Source: Psychrobacter sp. 1044 (lineage in GTDB: Bacteria; Pseudomonadota; Gammaproteobacteria; Pseudomonadales; Moraxellaceae). Taken from it: DNA of 64,000 nucleotides. A model generated the notes under the pieces. That model was not told the DNA's origin and ran no database searches. It was given only the letters and a program-made list of their open reading frames with translations. Location of the stretch: the NCBI RefSeq assembly GCF_904846525.1, contig NZ_CAJHAZ010000005.1, positions 62,001-126,000 on the forward strand, read 5' to 3'. Every line of letters begins with the position of its first letter. Position 1 is the stretch's first letter. This document shows positions 46,386-54,516 of this stretch, piece after piece. The position numbers and the translations under genes are program-made.

Positions 46386-47825
46386 TTATAGTTCAAATGC
46401 ACTCTCAATGGCATCATCGAGACGTTCAACGGCAATCACATTGATGCCTTTAAATTGAGGAGCATCCTTAGCAGGCGCATTGGCTTTTGGAATAATAGCA
46501 TGCTTAAACCCATGTTTCATCGCTTCCTTTAAACGTTCTTGACCGTTCGGTACAGGGCGAATTTCACCCGACAATCCCACTTCACCAAATACGGCCAATG
46601 ACGATGGCAAGGCTTTTTCTTTAATACTTGAGGCACAAGCCAACAATACCGCCAAGTCAGACCCCGTCTCTATAACCTTGACACCACCGACGACGTTGAC
46701 ATACACATCTTGTCCGCTAGTATGAATACCGCCGTGACGATGCATGACGGCCAGCAGCATAGACAGACGCTGAAAATCCAATCCTAATGCCATTCGTCTA
46801 GGTGATCCTTGCGAATCATCGACTAAAGCTTGTACCTCCACCAACAAGGGTCGTGTGCCTTCGCGGCTGACCATGACGACAGATCCAGCAACAGGTTTGT
46901 CATAGCGGCTCAAAAATATCGCTGATGGATTGGCGACCTCTTTCAGTCCCATATCTGTCATACCGAAAATACCTAATTCGTTGACGGCACCGAAGCGGTT
47001 TTTGACGGCACGAATCATCCGAAAACGTGAGTCTGATTGACCTTCAAAATATAAGACCGTATCAACCATGTGTTCAAGAACGCGCGGCCCTGCGAGCGTG
47101 CCTTCCTTGGTTACATGACCCACTAAAAATAGCGCGGTGCCAGTCTGTTTGGCGTAGCGGGTCAAGATAGCCGCAGACTCTCGAATTTGACTGACGCCGC
47201 CAGGTGCAGAATTGATTGCATCCGTATAAATGGTTTGAATAGAGTCAATAATAGCGATGGCGGGCTGCTCTTGAGTCAAGGCGGCACAAATAGTCTCTAC
47301 ATTGGTTTCGGCCAGTACGCGTAATCTATCGGCCGGTAAATCTAAGCGCCTAGCGCGCATAGCAACCTGTGCCAATGATTCTTCACCAGTCACATACAAG
47401 GCGCTACCTGCTAACGAGTCTGCACGTGCCATATTAGTCGCAGTTTGCAGCAAAATCGTCGATTTACCGATACCAGGATCACCGCCGATTAAAACGACTG
47501 AACCAGCAACCAATCCTCCACCAAGTACACGATCAAACTCACTAATACCAGTTGGTAAGCGTGTGTCTAGCGTTACGCTCACAGCATTAAGCGGCATGAC
47601 CGCACTATGCGTACCCGAATAATTTCCTGCTGGTGCACCACCTGATTCACGAGAGGCTGATCGATTTGCTGCTGGTTTAGAAACGTTTTTATTGTGATGC
47701 GGCATGCTGACATTTGGTGCTTCGACCAAGCTATTCCATTCACCGCAATCGGTACATTGCCCTGCCCACTTGCCAAAATGCGCGCCGCAATGCTGACAGA
47801 CATAACTGCTCTTATTTTTTGCCAT
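46386..47825 (-). CDS. radA: DNA repair protein RadA
   Basis: Branch-migration ATPase in recombination that works with RecA. The N-terminal C4 zinc finger is CQHCGAHFGKWAGQCTDCG (residues 10-28), Walker A GGDPGIGKST is at about residue 110, the KNRFG motif is in RAVKNRFGAVNELG (about 265), and the Lon-like C-terminal domain follows. At 479 residues it is full length. It is downstream of the LPS-export block on the same strand, with a 358-bp gap that contains a short repeat element. Confidence 0.96.
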   Translation of the reverse strand: MAKNKSSYVCQHCGAHFGKWAGQCTDCGEWNSLVEAPNVSMPHHNKNVSKPAANRSASRESGGAPAGNYSGTHSAVMPLNAVSVTLDTRLPTGISEFDRVLGGGLVAGSVVLIGGDPGIGKSTILLQTATNMARADSLAGSALYVTGEESLAQVAMRARRLDLPADRLRVLAETNVETICAALTQEQPAIAIIDSIQTIYTDAINSAPGGVSQIRESAAILTRYAKQTGTALFLVGHVTKEGTLAGPRVLEHMVDTVLYFEGQSDSRFRMIRAVKNRFGAVNELGIFGMTDMGLKEVANPSAIFLSRYDKPVAGSVVMVSREGTRPLLVEVQALVDDSQGSPRRMALGLDFQRLSMLLAVMHRHGGIHTSGQDVYVNVVGGVKVIETGSDLAVLLACASSIKEKALPSSLAVFGEVGLSGEIRPVPNGQERLKEAMKHGFKHAIIPKANAPAKDAPQFKGINVIAVERLDDAIESAFEL

Positions 47826-48085
47826 AACGTATGAACCTTATTCAAGTGTCCAATCAAGATTAATTGATAAAATATCGTGACGCTCTGATAAACGTTAATT
47901 TGAGAATGATTTTTGAGATAAATTAGCCATCAGTATGATGGACTAGATCTTATAGAAGAGGTGATGCTAAATGTGATGAATAGCTAGATATAGGAAAATT
48001 AGCAAGCGCTGTCTTGAGCACTTAATGGAAATTATAAATCTAACAGACAGCGTAAATATTAGTGCGAAAAACACGTTGAGATATT

Positions 48086-48180
48086 AGGGGTGTATTGAAC
48101 ATTTAAAAATACGCAGAGCTAATCGATGCGCATTTAGCAAAAAAATGTATTCGAGACAAGTACAATGTTCAACACATCCT
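48086..48180. repeat. 95-bp inverted-repeat element, second family, 3 bp from lptB stop
   Basis: The left end GGGGTGTATTGAACATT (48087-48103) and the complement of the right end AATGTTCAACACATCCT (48164-48180) agree at 14 of 17 positions. The interior is non-coding. A related single end, GGTCTGTTGAACATT, occurs at 56426-56440 after tsaE. The rest of the 47826-48183 spacer shows nothing clear. Confidence 0.6.
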
Positions 48181-48183
48181 CAT

Positions 48184-48963
48184 TTATACGTGAAAGTCTT
48201 TACCCAAATAAACAGCTTTCACCAATTCATTTTCTAATACTTCACTAGAAGTACCCTCAGCGATAATAGCACCTTCTGAGACGATATAAGCTTTCTCACA
48301 AATAGCCAAGGTATCGCGAACGTTATGATCAGTAATCAAAACACCAATACCACGATTTTTAAGGGTCAAAATAACGTCTTTGATATCACCAACAGAGATA
48401 GGATCCACGCCTGCAAATGGCTCATCTAATAAAATGAACTTTGGGTCAGCCGCCAATGCACGGGCAATTTCACAGCGACGACGCTCACCACCTGATACGC
48501 TCATGCCTAATGATTTTCGTACATGCTCTAGATGAAATTCACCGATTAGTTTTTCCAGCTCTTGCTTTTGCTCGCTTTTATTCAATTCTTTGCGAGTTTC
48601 TAAAATAGCTAAGATGTTGTCTTCGATAGACAATTTGCGAAAAATAGATGCTTCTTGTGGTAAGTAACCAATTCCTGCACGCGCACGCTCATGCATGGCA
48701 TATTTAGACAGATCCATTTTTCCTAAAGTGACACGGCCTTTATCCATATTGACCAACCCTACCACCATATAAAAGCTGGTGGTCTTCCCTGCACCATTTG
48801 GACCTAGTAAACCAACGACCTGCCCTTGTTCTACGGAGAAAGAGACATCTTTCACAACCCAGCGCTTACCATAGCGTTTGCCTAGATTTTGCATTGATAG
48901 TCGCGTCGCAGGTGCTGCGTTGTTGTTGGTTGCCAAAGGGTTTGTATTCTTATTATCACTCAT
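48184..48963 (-). CDS. lptB: LPS export ABC transporter ATP-binding protein
   Basis: Cytoplasmic ATPase that, with LptF/LptG/LptC, extracts LPS from the inner membrane. ABC motifs: Walker [10 protein letters not shown] (about residue 52), Q-loop region YLPQEASIF, signature SGGERRR (about 157), Walker [14 protein letters not shown] and H-switch LITDHNV. It has 259 residues with a ~20-residue N-terminal extension. It is the last gene of kdsD-kdsC-lptC-lptA-lptB; rpoN, which follows in E. coli, is absent. Confidence 0.97.
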   Translation of the reverse strand: MSDNKNTNPLATNNNAAPATRLSMQNLGKRYGKRWVVKDVSFSVEQGQVVGLLGPNGAGKTTSFYMVVGLVNMDKGRVTLGKMDLSKYAMHERARAGIGYLPQEASIFRKLSIEDNILAILETRKELNKSEQKQELEKLIGEFHLEHVRKSLGMSVSGGERRRCEIARALAADPKFILLDEPFAGVDPISVGDIKDVILTLKNRGIGVLITDHNVRDTLAICEKAYIVSEGAIIAEGTSSEVLENELVKAVYLGKDFHV

Positions 48964-49042
48964 AACTTACTCATACGGTTGCAGAATTCAAGCACTGATA
49001 CACTAAGGGGTGTTGATACAGTTACATTAACCATTCAGCTTT

Positions 49043-49621
49043 TTAGCGGATGCTACTTTGGCTACCATTACTACTGGGCGGGAAGACCAACTCTACGCGC
49101 TGATTACCGCCAGCAGTTGCTTCAACATCACCAGCTTTTAGGCTATAACGAATGACATTACCCGCAAAACTTGCGCCATTTTGAACCAACTTAGCATTAC
49201 CCGTCAAAGTAACAATACCCGTAACCGCATTATAATCAATCTTATTGGCTTGACCTTTTGCCAGCCCTTTCTCTTGTGTGACTACCTGTTGCATGGTTGC
49301 AGGGCGTCCGGTCGCTACTGCCGAGTTGATACTGCGACCCTGTGATAGGTTAACCGTAATGTTATCAGCGGTCATTTTAAACGTACCTTGAGTGATAATG
49401 ACACTACCTGAATAGCTGGTAACGCCTGTACGCTCACTATAGGTCGCTTTATCAGCCAATAGTTTGATTTCTTGATTGGCATCTGATGGCAGCGCATGAC
49501 TGTAAAGTGGCAGTGCCAACAGCATAACCGTTGGCAGCACATGTAATTGACGCAAGCGGCACGATGTTAGATTGAAGCGTGCTAATGATGAGCGCAAAGT
49601 AGGCAAAAATTTAGATGTCAT
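49043..49621 (-). CDS. lptA: LPS transport periplasmic protein LptA
   Basis: Periplasmic beta-jellyroll protein forming the LPS bridge between LptC and LptD. The OstA/LptA domain is at about residues 50-160: LLADKATYSERTGVTSYSG and VTLTGNAKLVQNGASFAGN. A long basic N-region and hydrophobic core (VLPTVMLLALPLYSHA) form the signal peptide. The frame is open to 49660; ATG 49621 is the more natural start. It lies between lptC and lptB as in other gammaproteobacteria. Confidence 0.93.
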   Translation of the reverse strand: MTSKFLPTLRSSLARFNLTSCRLRQLHVLPTVMLLALPLYSHALPSDANQEIKLLADKATYSERTGVTSYSGSVIITQGTFKMTADNITVNLSQGRSINSAVATGRPATMQQVVTQEKGLAKGQANKIDYNAVTGIVTLTGNAKLVQNGASFAGNVIRYSLKAGDVEATAGGNQRVELVFPPSSNGSQSSIR

Positions 49622-49711
49622 AAAAATCACTCGTTTTATAATGGGTAGTAGGATTTGCAAACTTTATGCTAGCTGCTATTTTTATTACATAGTCAATAAG
49701 AGTTACTGCGA

Positions 49712-50296
49712 TCAAAACAGTGCTTTATCTTGGCGTTCAGCTGGAATAAAAGCGACAGCCACTTGACCAAACTCATATTCACCGGTCTCAAGATTGGCGG
49801 TCATGCTAGAAGCTTCAAACCGATTCATGCCTTGTTCAATCTTAACAGGCGCGTCACTATATACTTGCCCTGATTTAGTATTGCCTTTAAGGATACTACC
49901 TGTCACCTTTATCGGTTCAATATCTGGCGCGTCTTTATTGCCTTCACTGACCAGTGAAAAGCCCCCTGACAAGCTGAGTTCACCCGTCTGCTGACTGATA
50001 GCAGCACTACCCGCTTCAATACGATAACGCTGCTCTGCCGATGGCTCCCAATTCATAGTGATGCCTGACATCTCGTCTAAATTGGTCTCTGGATTGTGCG
50101 TCAATGTTTTGGCAGTCAGCTCATACTCAGTTTCGCCTTTCTCATTAGTTTGTAACGCTTTGATATCTGTTGCTTCATAATCAACATCGGTCGCTTCCAT
50201 GCTAACTGGCGGCGCTATCTCTCCTTGCTGTTGAAAAAACCAACCTGCAATACCAGCAATAATCAAAGCAAGAACTATTAAAACACGAGTATTCAC
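49712..50296 (-). CDS. lptC: LPS export system protein LptC
   Basis: Bitopic inner-membrane protein linking the LptBFG complex to LptA. One N-terminal membrane helix (VLIVLALIIAGIAGWFF, about residues 5-21) is followed by a periplasmic LptC domain (about 40-190) with YELTAKTLTHNPETNLDEM and the repeated beta-strand pattern. The length is 194 residues. Its start overlaps the kdsC stop by 4 bp (ATGA type), so the two are translationally coupled. Confidence 0.94.
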   Translation of the reverse strand: MNTRVLIVLALIIAGIAGWFFQQQGEIAPPVSMEATDVDYEATDIKALQTNEKGETEYELTAKTLTHNPETNLDEMSGITMNWEPSAEQRYRIEAGSAAISQQTGELSLSGGFSLVSEGNKDAPDIEPIKVTGSILKGNTKSGQVYSDAPVKIEQGMNRFEASSMTANLETGEYEFGQVAVAFIPAERQDKALF

Positions 50297-50859
50297 GACA
50301 AATTATCCTGAGTTTTTGCTGCATCAAGCGTATAGTGCGCGATGAAGTCTTGATAGTGTCCATGACCTTTCAAAATGAGGTCACATACTTCACGTACAGC
50401 GCCAGTGCCACCTGCTCGGGTGGTGACCATATCACTGCGATTGATGACTTCAGCATGCGCATTGGGTACTGTTGCAGCAAATCCAGCGGTCTGCATTGCT
50501 TTAATGTCTGGTAAATCATCGCCCATATAAGCGCAATCAGCAGCCGTGATATTGAGCGCTGGATCAATTATGGTTAGTAGCTCATTTAAAGCAACCAGCT
50601 TATCATCACGACCTTGCACCACATAATTAACGCCCATTTCCGTGGCGCGCTTATCTACCATGGCACTGCTACGACCTGTAATAATAGCCGTCAAAATGCC
50701 ATAACGTGCTAACGACTTAACGCCTACGCCATCATGGACAGAAAAGGCCTTGGTCTCGATACCATTGGCATCATAGATAATTTGACCATTTGATAAAATA
50801 CCATCGACATCCATTATCAACAGCTTTACTTGTCCGGCTTTTTTGATTAAGTCTTGCAT
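50293..50859 (-). CDS. kdsC: 3-deoxy-D-manno-octulosonate-8-phosphate phosphatase
   Basis: HAD-superfamily phosphatase producing Kdo for the LPS core. The catalytic Asp motif LIMDVDGILSNG is near residue 15, the ITGRSSAMV motif II near 58, and the metal-binding YMGDDLPD near 115. The length is 188 residues. Two adjacent ATGs (50862, 50859) follow GAGGG; the second has the better spacing. It lies between kdsD and lptC in the conserved order. Confidence 0.95.
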   Translation of the reverse strand: MQDLIKKAGQVKLLIMDVDGILSNGQIIYDANGIETKAFSVHDGVGVKSLARYGILTAIITGRSSAMVDKRATEMGVNYVVQGRDDKLVALNELLTIIDPALNITAADCAYMGDDLPDIKAMQTAGFAATVPNAHAEVINRSDMVTTRAGGTGAVREVCDLILKGHGHYQDFIAHYTLDAAKTQDNLS

Positions 50860-50958
50860 CATGTCCCTCTTTCTTAAGGCTATTTTTTACATTTTATTGT
50901 TATAAATCGATACTGTGCGAATCTATACTGTACAAACTGATATCTTTATTAATTCTAT

Positions 50959-51951
50959 TTATTTTACACCAGCTTGTAGCAAATCATGTACCGTAATAAT
51001 TGCTTCTAAACGATCTTGGTCGTCAATAATTAGCAACTGGCTAATACCATTTTCATTCATCACACTGAGCGCGTCTGATGCGCGCATGGTCTTGCTAATG
51101 CGCCGTGGATTACTAACCATTACTTCACCCATCGGCGTTTGCAAATCGATGCCTTTTTCTAGACCACGGCGTAGGTCACCATCTGTGAATACCCCAACCA
51201 CCTTATCATTATCATCGGTCACCACCGTCATTCCTAAGCGCCCAGCAGACATAGTAAAAAGCGCTTCTTGCAGTGGCGCTTGCTGATGAATGAGCGGCAA
51301 ATCTTCTGACTTAGTATGCATTAAATCTTCAACTCGCGTTAGCAGCTGACGACCTAATGCGCCTGCTGGATGCGATAATGCGAAATCTTCTGAGGTAAAG
51401 TTGCGCGCATGGACTAAGGCAACGGCCAATGCATCGCCAAGCGCTAAGGTCGCCGTGGTACTGGAAGTAGGAGCAAGATTAAGTGGACAAGCCTCTTGCG
51501 ATTTACCGAGCGTCAATACAATGTTCGCGGCACGAGGCAACATACCACGCTTATCACGGCTAATACTAATCAGTGGAATATTTAGGTGTTTGACCACTGG
51601 CAGCAGCATCTTAATCTCATCGGACTCACCAGAGTTAGAGATAGCAAGCAATACATCACCTTTTACCAACATGCCTAAATCGCCATGCCCAGCTTCACCA
51701 GGATGCATAAAAAAGGCTGGCGTGCCAGTAGAGGCAAACGTCGCCGCTATTTTACGCCCAATCAATCCTGACTTACCCATACCAGTGACCACGACTCGAC
51801 CCTTACAAGCCAAAATAATATCGCATGCTTGTGCAAACCTATCGTCTATCTGCTCTGTTAGTAAAGCCAATGCCGATATCTCAGTGTTAATCGCTTCGAT
51901 GGCCTTACTAATAAACTGCTCATGGGTTAGATTGATTTGGGTATTACTCAT
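50959..51951 (-). CDS. kdsD: Arabinose-5-phosphate isomerase
   Basis: Converts ribulose-5-phosphate to arabinose-5-phosphate, the first committed step to Kdo. The SIS domain (about residues 35-170) shows VVTGMGKSGLIGRKIAATF, HPGEAGHGDLGM and ISNSGESDEI; two CBS domains follow (about 205-330). The length (330 residues) is standard. It is the first gene of the block that continues to lptB; a divergent promoter region lies between it and the hfq side. Confidence 0.96.
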   Translation of the reverse strand: MSNTQINLTHEQFISKAIEAINTEISALALLTEQIDDRFAQACDIILACKGRVVVTGMGKSGLIGRKIAATFASTGTPAFFMHPGEAGHGDLGMLVKGDVLLAISNSGESDEIKMLLPVVKHLNIPLISISRDKRGMLPRAANIVLTLGKSQEACPLNLAPTSSTTATLALGDALAVALVHARNFTSEDFALSHPAGALGRQLLTRVEDLMHTKSEDLPLIHQQAPLQEALFTMSAGRLGMTVVTDDNDKVVGVFTDGDLRRGLEKGIDLQTPMGEVMVSNPRRISKTMRASDALSVMNENGISQLLIIDDQDRLEAIITVHDLLQAGVK

Positions 51952-52084
51952 GGATTCGCTCGATTTTATAATGAATCAATACTGTATTTTACTATACTAT
52001 GCCCAATATTAATAATAATCTACGAAACCAATCGCTAACAACTCGGCACGTCATTTTAGACCATTATTATACGTTTATTTATAC

Positions 52085-52114
52085 AAAAAAAACCCACTAT
52101 AAAAAGCAGGTTTT
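52085..52114 (-). terminator. Terminator of hfq
   Basis: On the minus strand AAACCTGCT pairs with AGTGGGTTT (two wobble pairs) over a 6-nt loop and is followed by T8 in total. It is about 67 nt after the hfq stop. Confidence 0.7.
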
Positions 52115-52180
52115 GATCGGATAAATCACGTATTAGTAATACACCTTCGATAATGAATCTTGCTCTCTAACCCTTGGTCT

Positions 52181-52714
52181 CTAACCATTGTTATCATTAG
52201 ATCCATCATTTGGCTTTTCCTCAAAACCTGTATTTTCTGCTGGGTTTTCGAAGCCACGGTCTTGACCAAAACCGCCACGCTCAAAGCCACGCTCCTGACT
52301 CTGACCAAAGCTACCACGCTCAAAACCACGATCTTGGCCTTGGCTAAAGCCGCCACGATTAAAACCACTGCGATTAGACGCAAAGCCGCGCTCTTCAAAG
52401 CCACCTGTGCTAGCAGGATTACTACCGCGTTCAAACCCACCACCTTGATAACCTGCTGGAGCAGCGCTTTGCGGTTGAGTGCTCGTACCTGTCGTTGTCG
52501 TACTGCTACGTGGATTACGTGCCGGCACGACGGTTGAGATAGCGTGTTTGTATACCATTTGACTGACAGTGTTTTTGAGCAATACCACGTACTGATCAAA
52601 TGATTCAATCTGACCTTGCAGCTTGATACCATTGACCAAAAAAATAGAGACAGGAATGCGATCTTTGCGCAGCGAGTTCAAAAACGGATCTTGTAAAGTT
52701 TGTCCTTTTGACAT
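52181..52714 (-). CDS. hfq: RNA chaperone Hfq with long Gly/Arg/Phe-rich tail
   Basis: Hexameric Sm-like chaperone for small-RNA regulation. The Sm core covers residues 1-68: [19 protein letters not shown] (Sm1) and the [10 protein letters not shown] Sm2 motif. The remaining ~108 residues are an unusually long disordered tail with repeated RGF/GGF units (for example [18 protein letters not shown]) and an acidic end. E. coli Hfq has 102 residues. Long Gly-rich tails are known from Moraxellaceae such as Acinetobacter and Moraxella. It lies downstream of miaA, as in E. coli, but after a 565-bp gap. Confidence 0.96.
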   Translation of the reverse strand: MSKGQTLQDPFLNSLRKDRIPVSIFLVNGIKLQGQIESFDQYVVLLKNTVSQMVYKHAISTVVPARNPRSSTTTTGTSTQPQSAAPAGYQGGGFERGSNPASTGGFEERGFASNRSGFNRGGFSQGQDRGFERGSFGQSQERGFERGGFGQDRGFENPAENTGFEEKPNDGSNDNNG

Positions 52715-53173
52715 GAGAGCTCTCCTAAATATTATTAATTATGTTTTAGTGCCAATTATTTTAAGTGTTAATTTAATTATAATGGCTAACGGCAGATACA
52801 ATAATAAATTTTCTTTATAAAACGTATCTAAATAAACGCTACTTGTTCTTAAGTGATTCCACTTTATCGCGAATACATTATTATTGTAAATAATTAAGTA
52901 ACTAGTTGTTTCATTAGTTATTTTTATCAACAAACGTCAATTAATATTGATTAAAAACACAGTTAGGCTAATATTACACCTACTATTTTGATGAATTTAA
53001 ATTATAACAGCTATCTACGATATATTTTGATACTAATTGTCATTACTTTCTAATAGTTGCATAAAGCTTTTTGCAATACTATATTTTTAGTACGCAATAC
53101 CATATTTATAAGGTATTCACTCGTACCAAATTTTGAAGCGCTGGTAGTTTTGCTATAACTGATGGCTCTAAGG
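52715..53173. other. Gene-free hfq upstream region, 459 bp
   Basis: AT-rich. It probably holds the hfq promoter, since miaA is ended by a repeat element upstream. It contains an AATACC/GGTATT inverted repeat with a 9-nt spacer (53097-53117) and a TTGCA...TTGCAA stretch around 53057-53076. No gene is seen. Confidence 0.45.
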
Positions 53174-53264
53174 CGTGGCGTGTCCTCATTTCCATCGATT
53201 AACCTCTAAATGGGCTAACAATGGCTAAATTTTGTCACCATTTTTAAAATAAGGACACGCCCTA
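53174..53264. repeat. 91-bp copy of the GGGCGTGTCCTCA element next to miaA
   Basis: The left end GGCGTGTCCTCA (53178-53189) is inverted relative to the right end AGGACACGCCCTA (53252-53264). The interior, in reverse orientation, shares TTTAGCCATT...TTAGCCCATTTAGAGG with the copy at 15027-15200. It ends 15 bp from the miaA stop codon. The outermost left bases have drifted (GTGGCG instead of AGGGCG). Confidence 0.75.
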
Positions 53265-53279
53265 GTATCATTGAGAGAT

Positions 53280-54428
53280 TTAATATAAATAGTCTCTTGC
53301 CTGCGCCATGGTGGTGAATGCTTTTACCACCATATTGCGGTCTATAGAATAGCCTTTCTCGCTAGAGGTATCGGCTGCTATCGCCCCATCCATGCAAGTA
53401 CTAGGCAATTGCATGACTTTGCGTAACCATGTGTACTGACGTTTTGCCAATTGTCTTGTCGCATATAATGCCTTATTTTGCATTTGCTGACAAGCAAGTG
53501 CCTCGGTCGCACCATCAGACAAGCTTGATTGAGCTGAAGACTGGAGCACTTCAAAAGCACTGTAAAATTGCGCTTTGTCTAGATTAGGCTGTTCAAATAC
53601 TGGGTGATCGATGTGTACTAGGTATTCTAGTACTTGTCGATAACCAACGCAGCGCATGGACGGTAGATTTGGTGTTAAAGGATAGCGCTCCAGCAGACCA
53701 ATGACCTCGGTCACCAACCCGTCATTCCACATGATATCTAAACGTTGCTCGATACGTGTATGCAACCATGGACGATCAGGCATGACTGTCAATGCGTGCC
53801 ATTGCTGATTGGGATTATTTGCCAATGCCTGCTTGGGCTTGCGCTGCCAGTCACTGATAGGAATATCAGTTTGCAGATAAACTTCAACTGCTCGGGTAAT
53901 ACGCTGAGTATCAGTCGCATTAAGGCGCTCATGGCTGATCGGATCTATCTCACCTAAATAGTCGTAAAGCGCACTAATGCCTTTATCTTGCCGCCACTGC
54001 TCCACACGTGCGCGAACACTATCATCACTATCAGGTACTGGAGATAGCCCGTCTAGCAGCGCCATGTAATACATCATAGTACCGCCAACCAACAACGGTA
54101 TTTTGCCATTCTCGTGACAGCTATCAATCAAACGGGCAACGTCATTCACAAATTCGGCGACGCTATAGCTCTGCATAGGATCGATAATATCAACCAAATG
54201 ATGTGGATAACGCGCCAACTCAATAGCAGTTGGTTTTGCCGTACCGATATTCATATCACGATAAATCAGCGCTGAATCTACTGAAATTAGCTCATAACGC
54301 CCTGTATCATATAATTCATAAGCCAGTGCAGTCTTGCCACTTGCTGTCGGCGCCATCAAACACACCACGCTATTATCTGCTAAATTGGCGTTTAGGCGAT
54401 AAGATGAGCTGTCAGATGAAAGTTGCAT
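53280..54428 (-). CDS. miaA: tRNA dimethylallyltransferase
   Basis: Adds dimethylallyl to A37 of tRNAs reading U-starting codons. The P-loop reads APTASGKTALA (about residue 28), with Ala where GPTASGKT is usual. Other family motifs: SVDSALIYRDMNIGTAKP, PHHLVDIIDP, LLVGGTMMYYMALLDGL, MRCVGYRQ and ATRQLAKRQYTWLR. The length of 382 residues exceeds the E. coli 316, partly through an insertion near residues 280-305. The frame is open to 54479; ATG 54428 has AAAGG upstream. It is placed after mutL as in E. coli. Confidence 0.95.
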   Translation of the reverse strand: MQLSSDSSSYRLNANLADNSVVCLMAPTASGKTALAYELYDTGRYELISVDSALIYRDMNIGTAKPTAIELARYPHHLVDIIDPMQSYSVAEFVNDVARLIDSCHENGKIPLLVGGTMMYYMALLDGLSPVPDSDDSVRARVEQWRQDKGISALYDYLGEIDPISHERLNATDTQRITRAVEVYLQTDIPISDWQRKPKQALANNPNQQWHALTVMPDRPWLHTRIEQRLDIMWNDGLVTEVIGLLERYPLTPNLPSMRCVGYRQVLEYLVHIDHPVFEQPNLDKAQFYSAFEVLQSSAQSSLSDGATEALACQQMQNKALYATRQLAKRQYTWLRKVMQLPSTCMDGAIAADTSSEKGYSIDRNMVVKAFTTMAQARDYLY

Positions 54429-54516
54429 AGGCTTGCCTTTATTAATGATATTAGTAGCAATAAACTTGAGCGTTGTCATTGCTAAAATTTGCTTATTATA
54501 TTTTTTGTCGTTATAG

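Noticed and set aside
51401-52012. 203-codon open frame antisense to kdsD
   Set aside because: kdsD carries full SIS and CBS domains on the other strand; the antisense frame shows no family motifs.
52240-52460. Repeated units inside hfq considered as a CRISPR-like array
   Set aside because: Units are irregular, in frame and encode RGF/GGF residues; there are no uniform repeats with unique spacers.
52126-52632. 168-codon frame overlapping the hfq tail on the same strand in another frame
   Set aside because: Caused by the repetitive tail-coding DNA; the hfq frame has the conserved Sm core.
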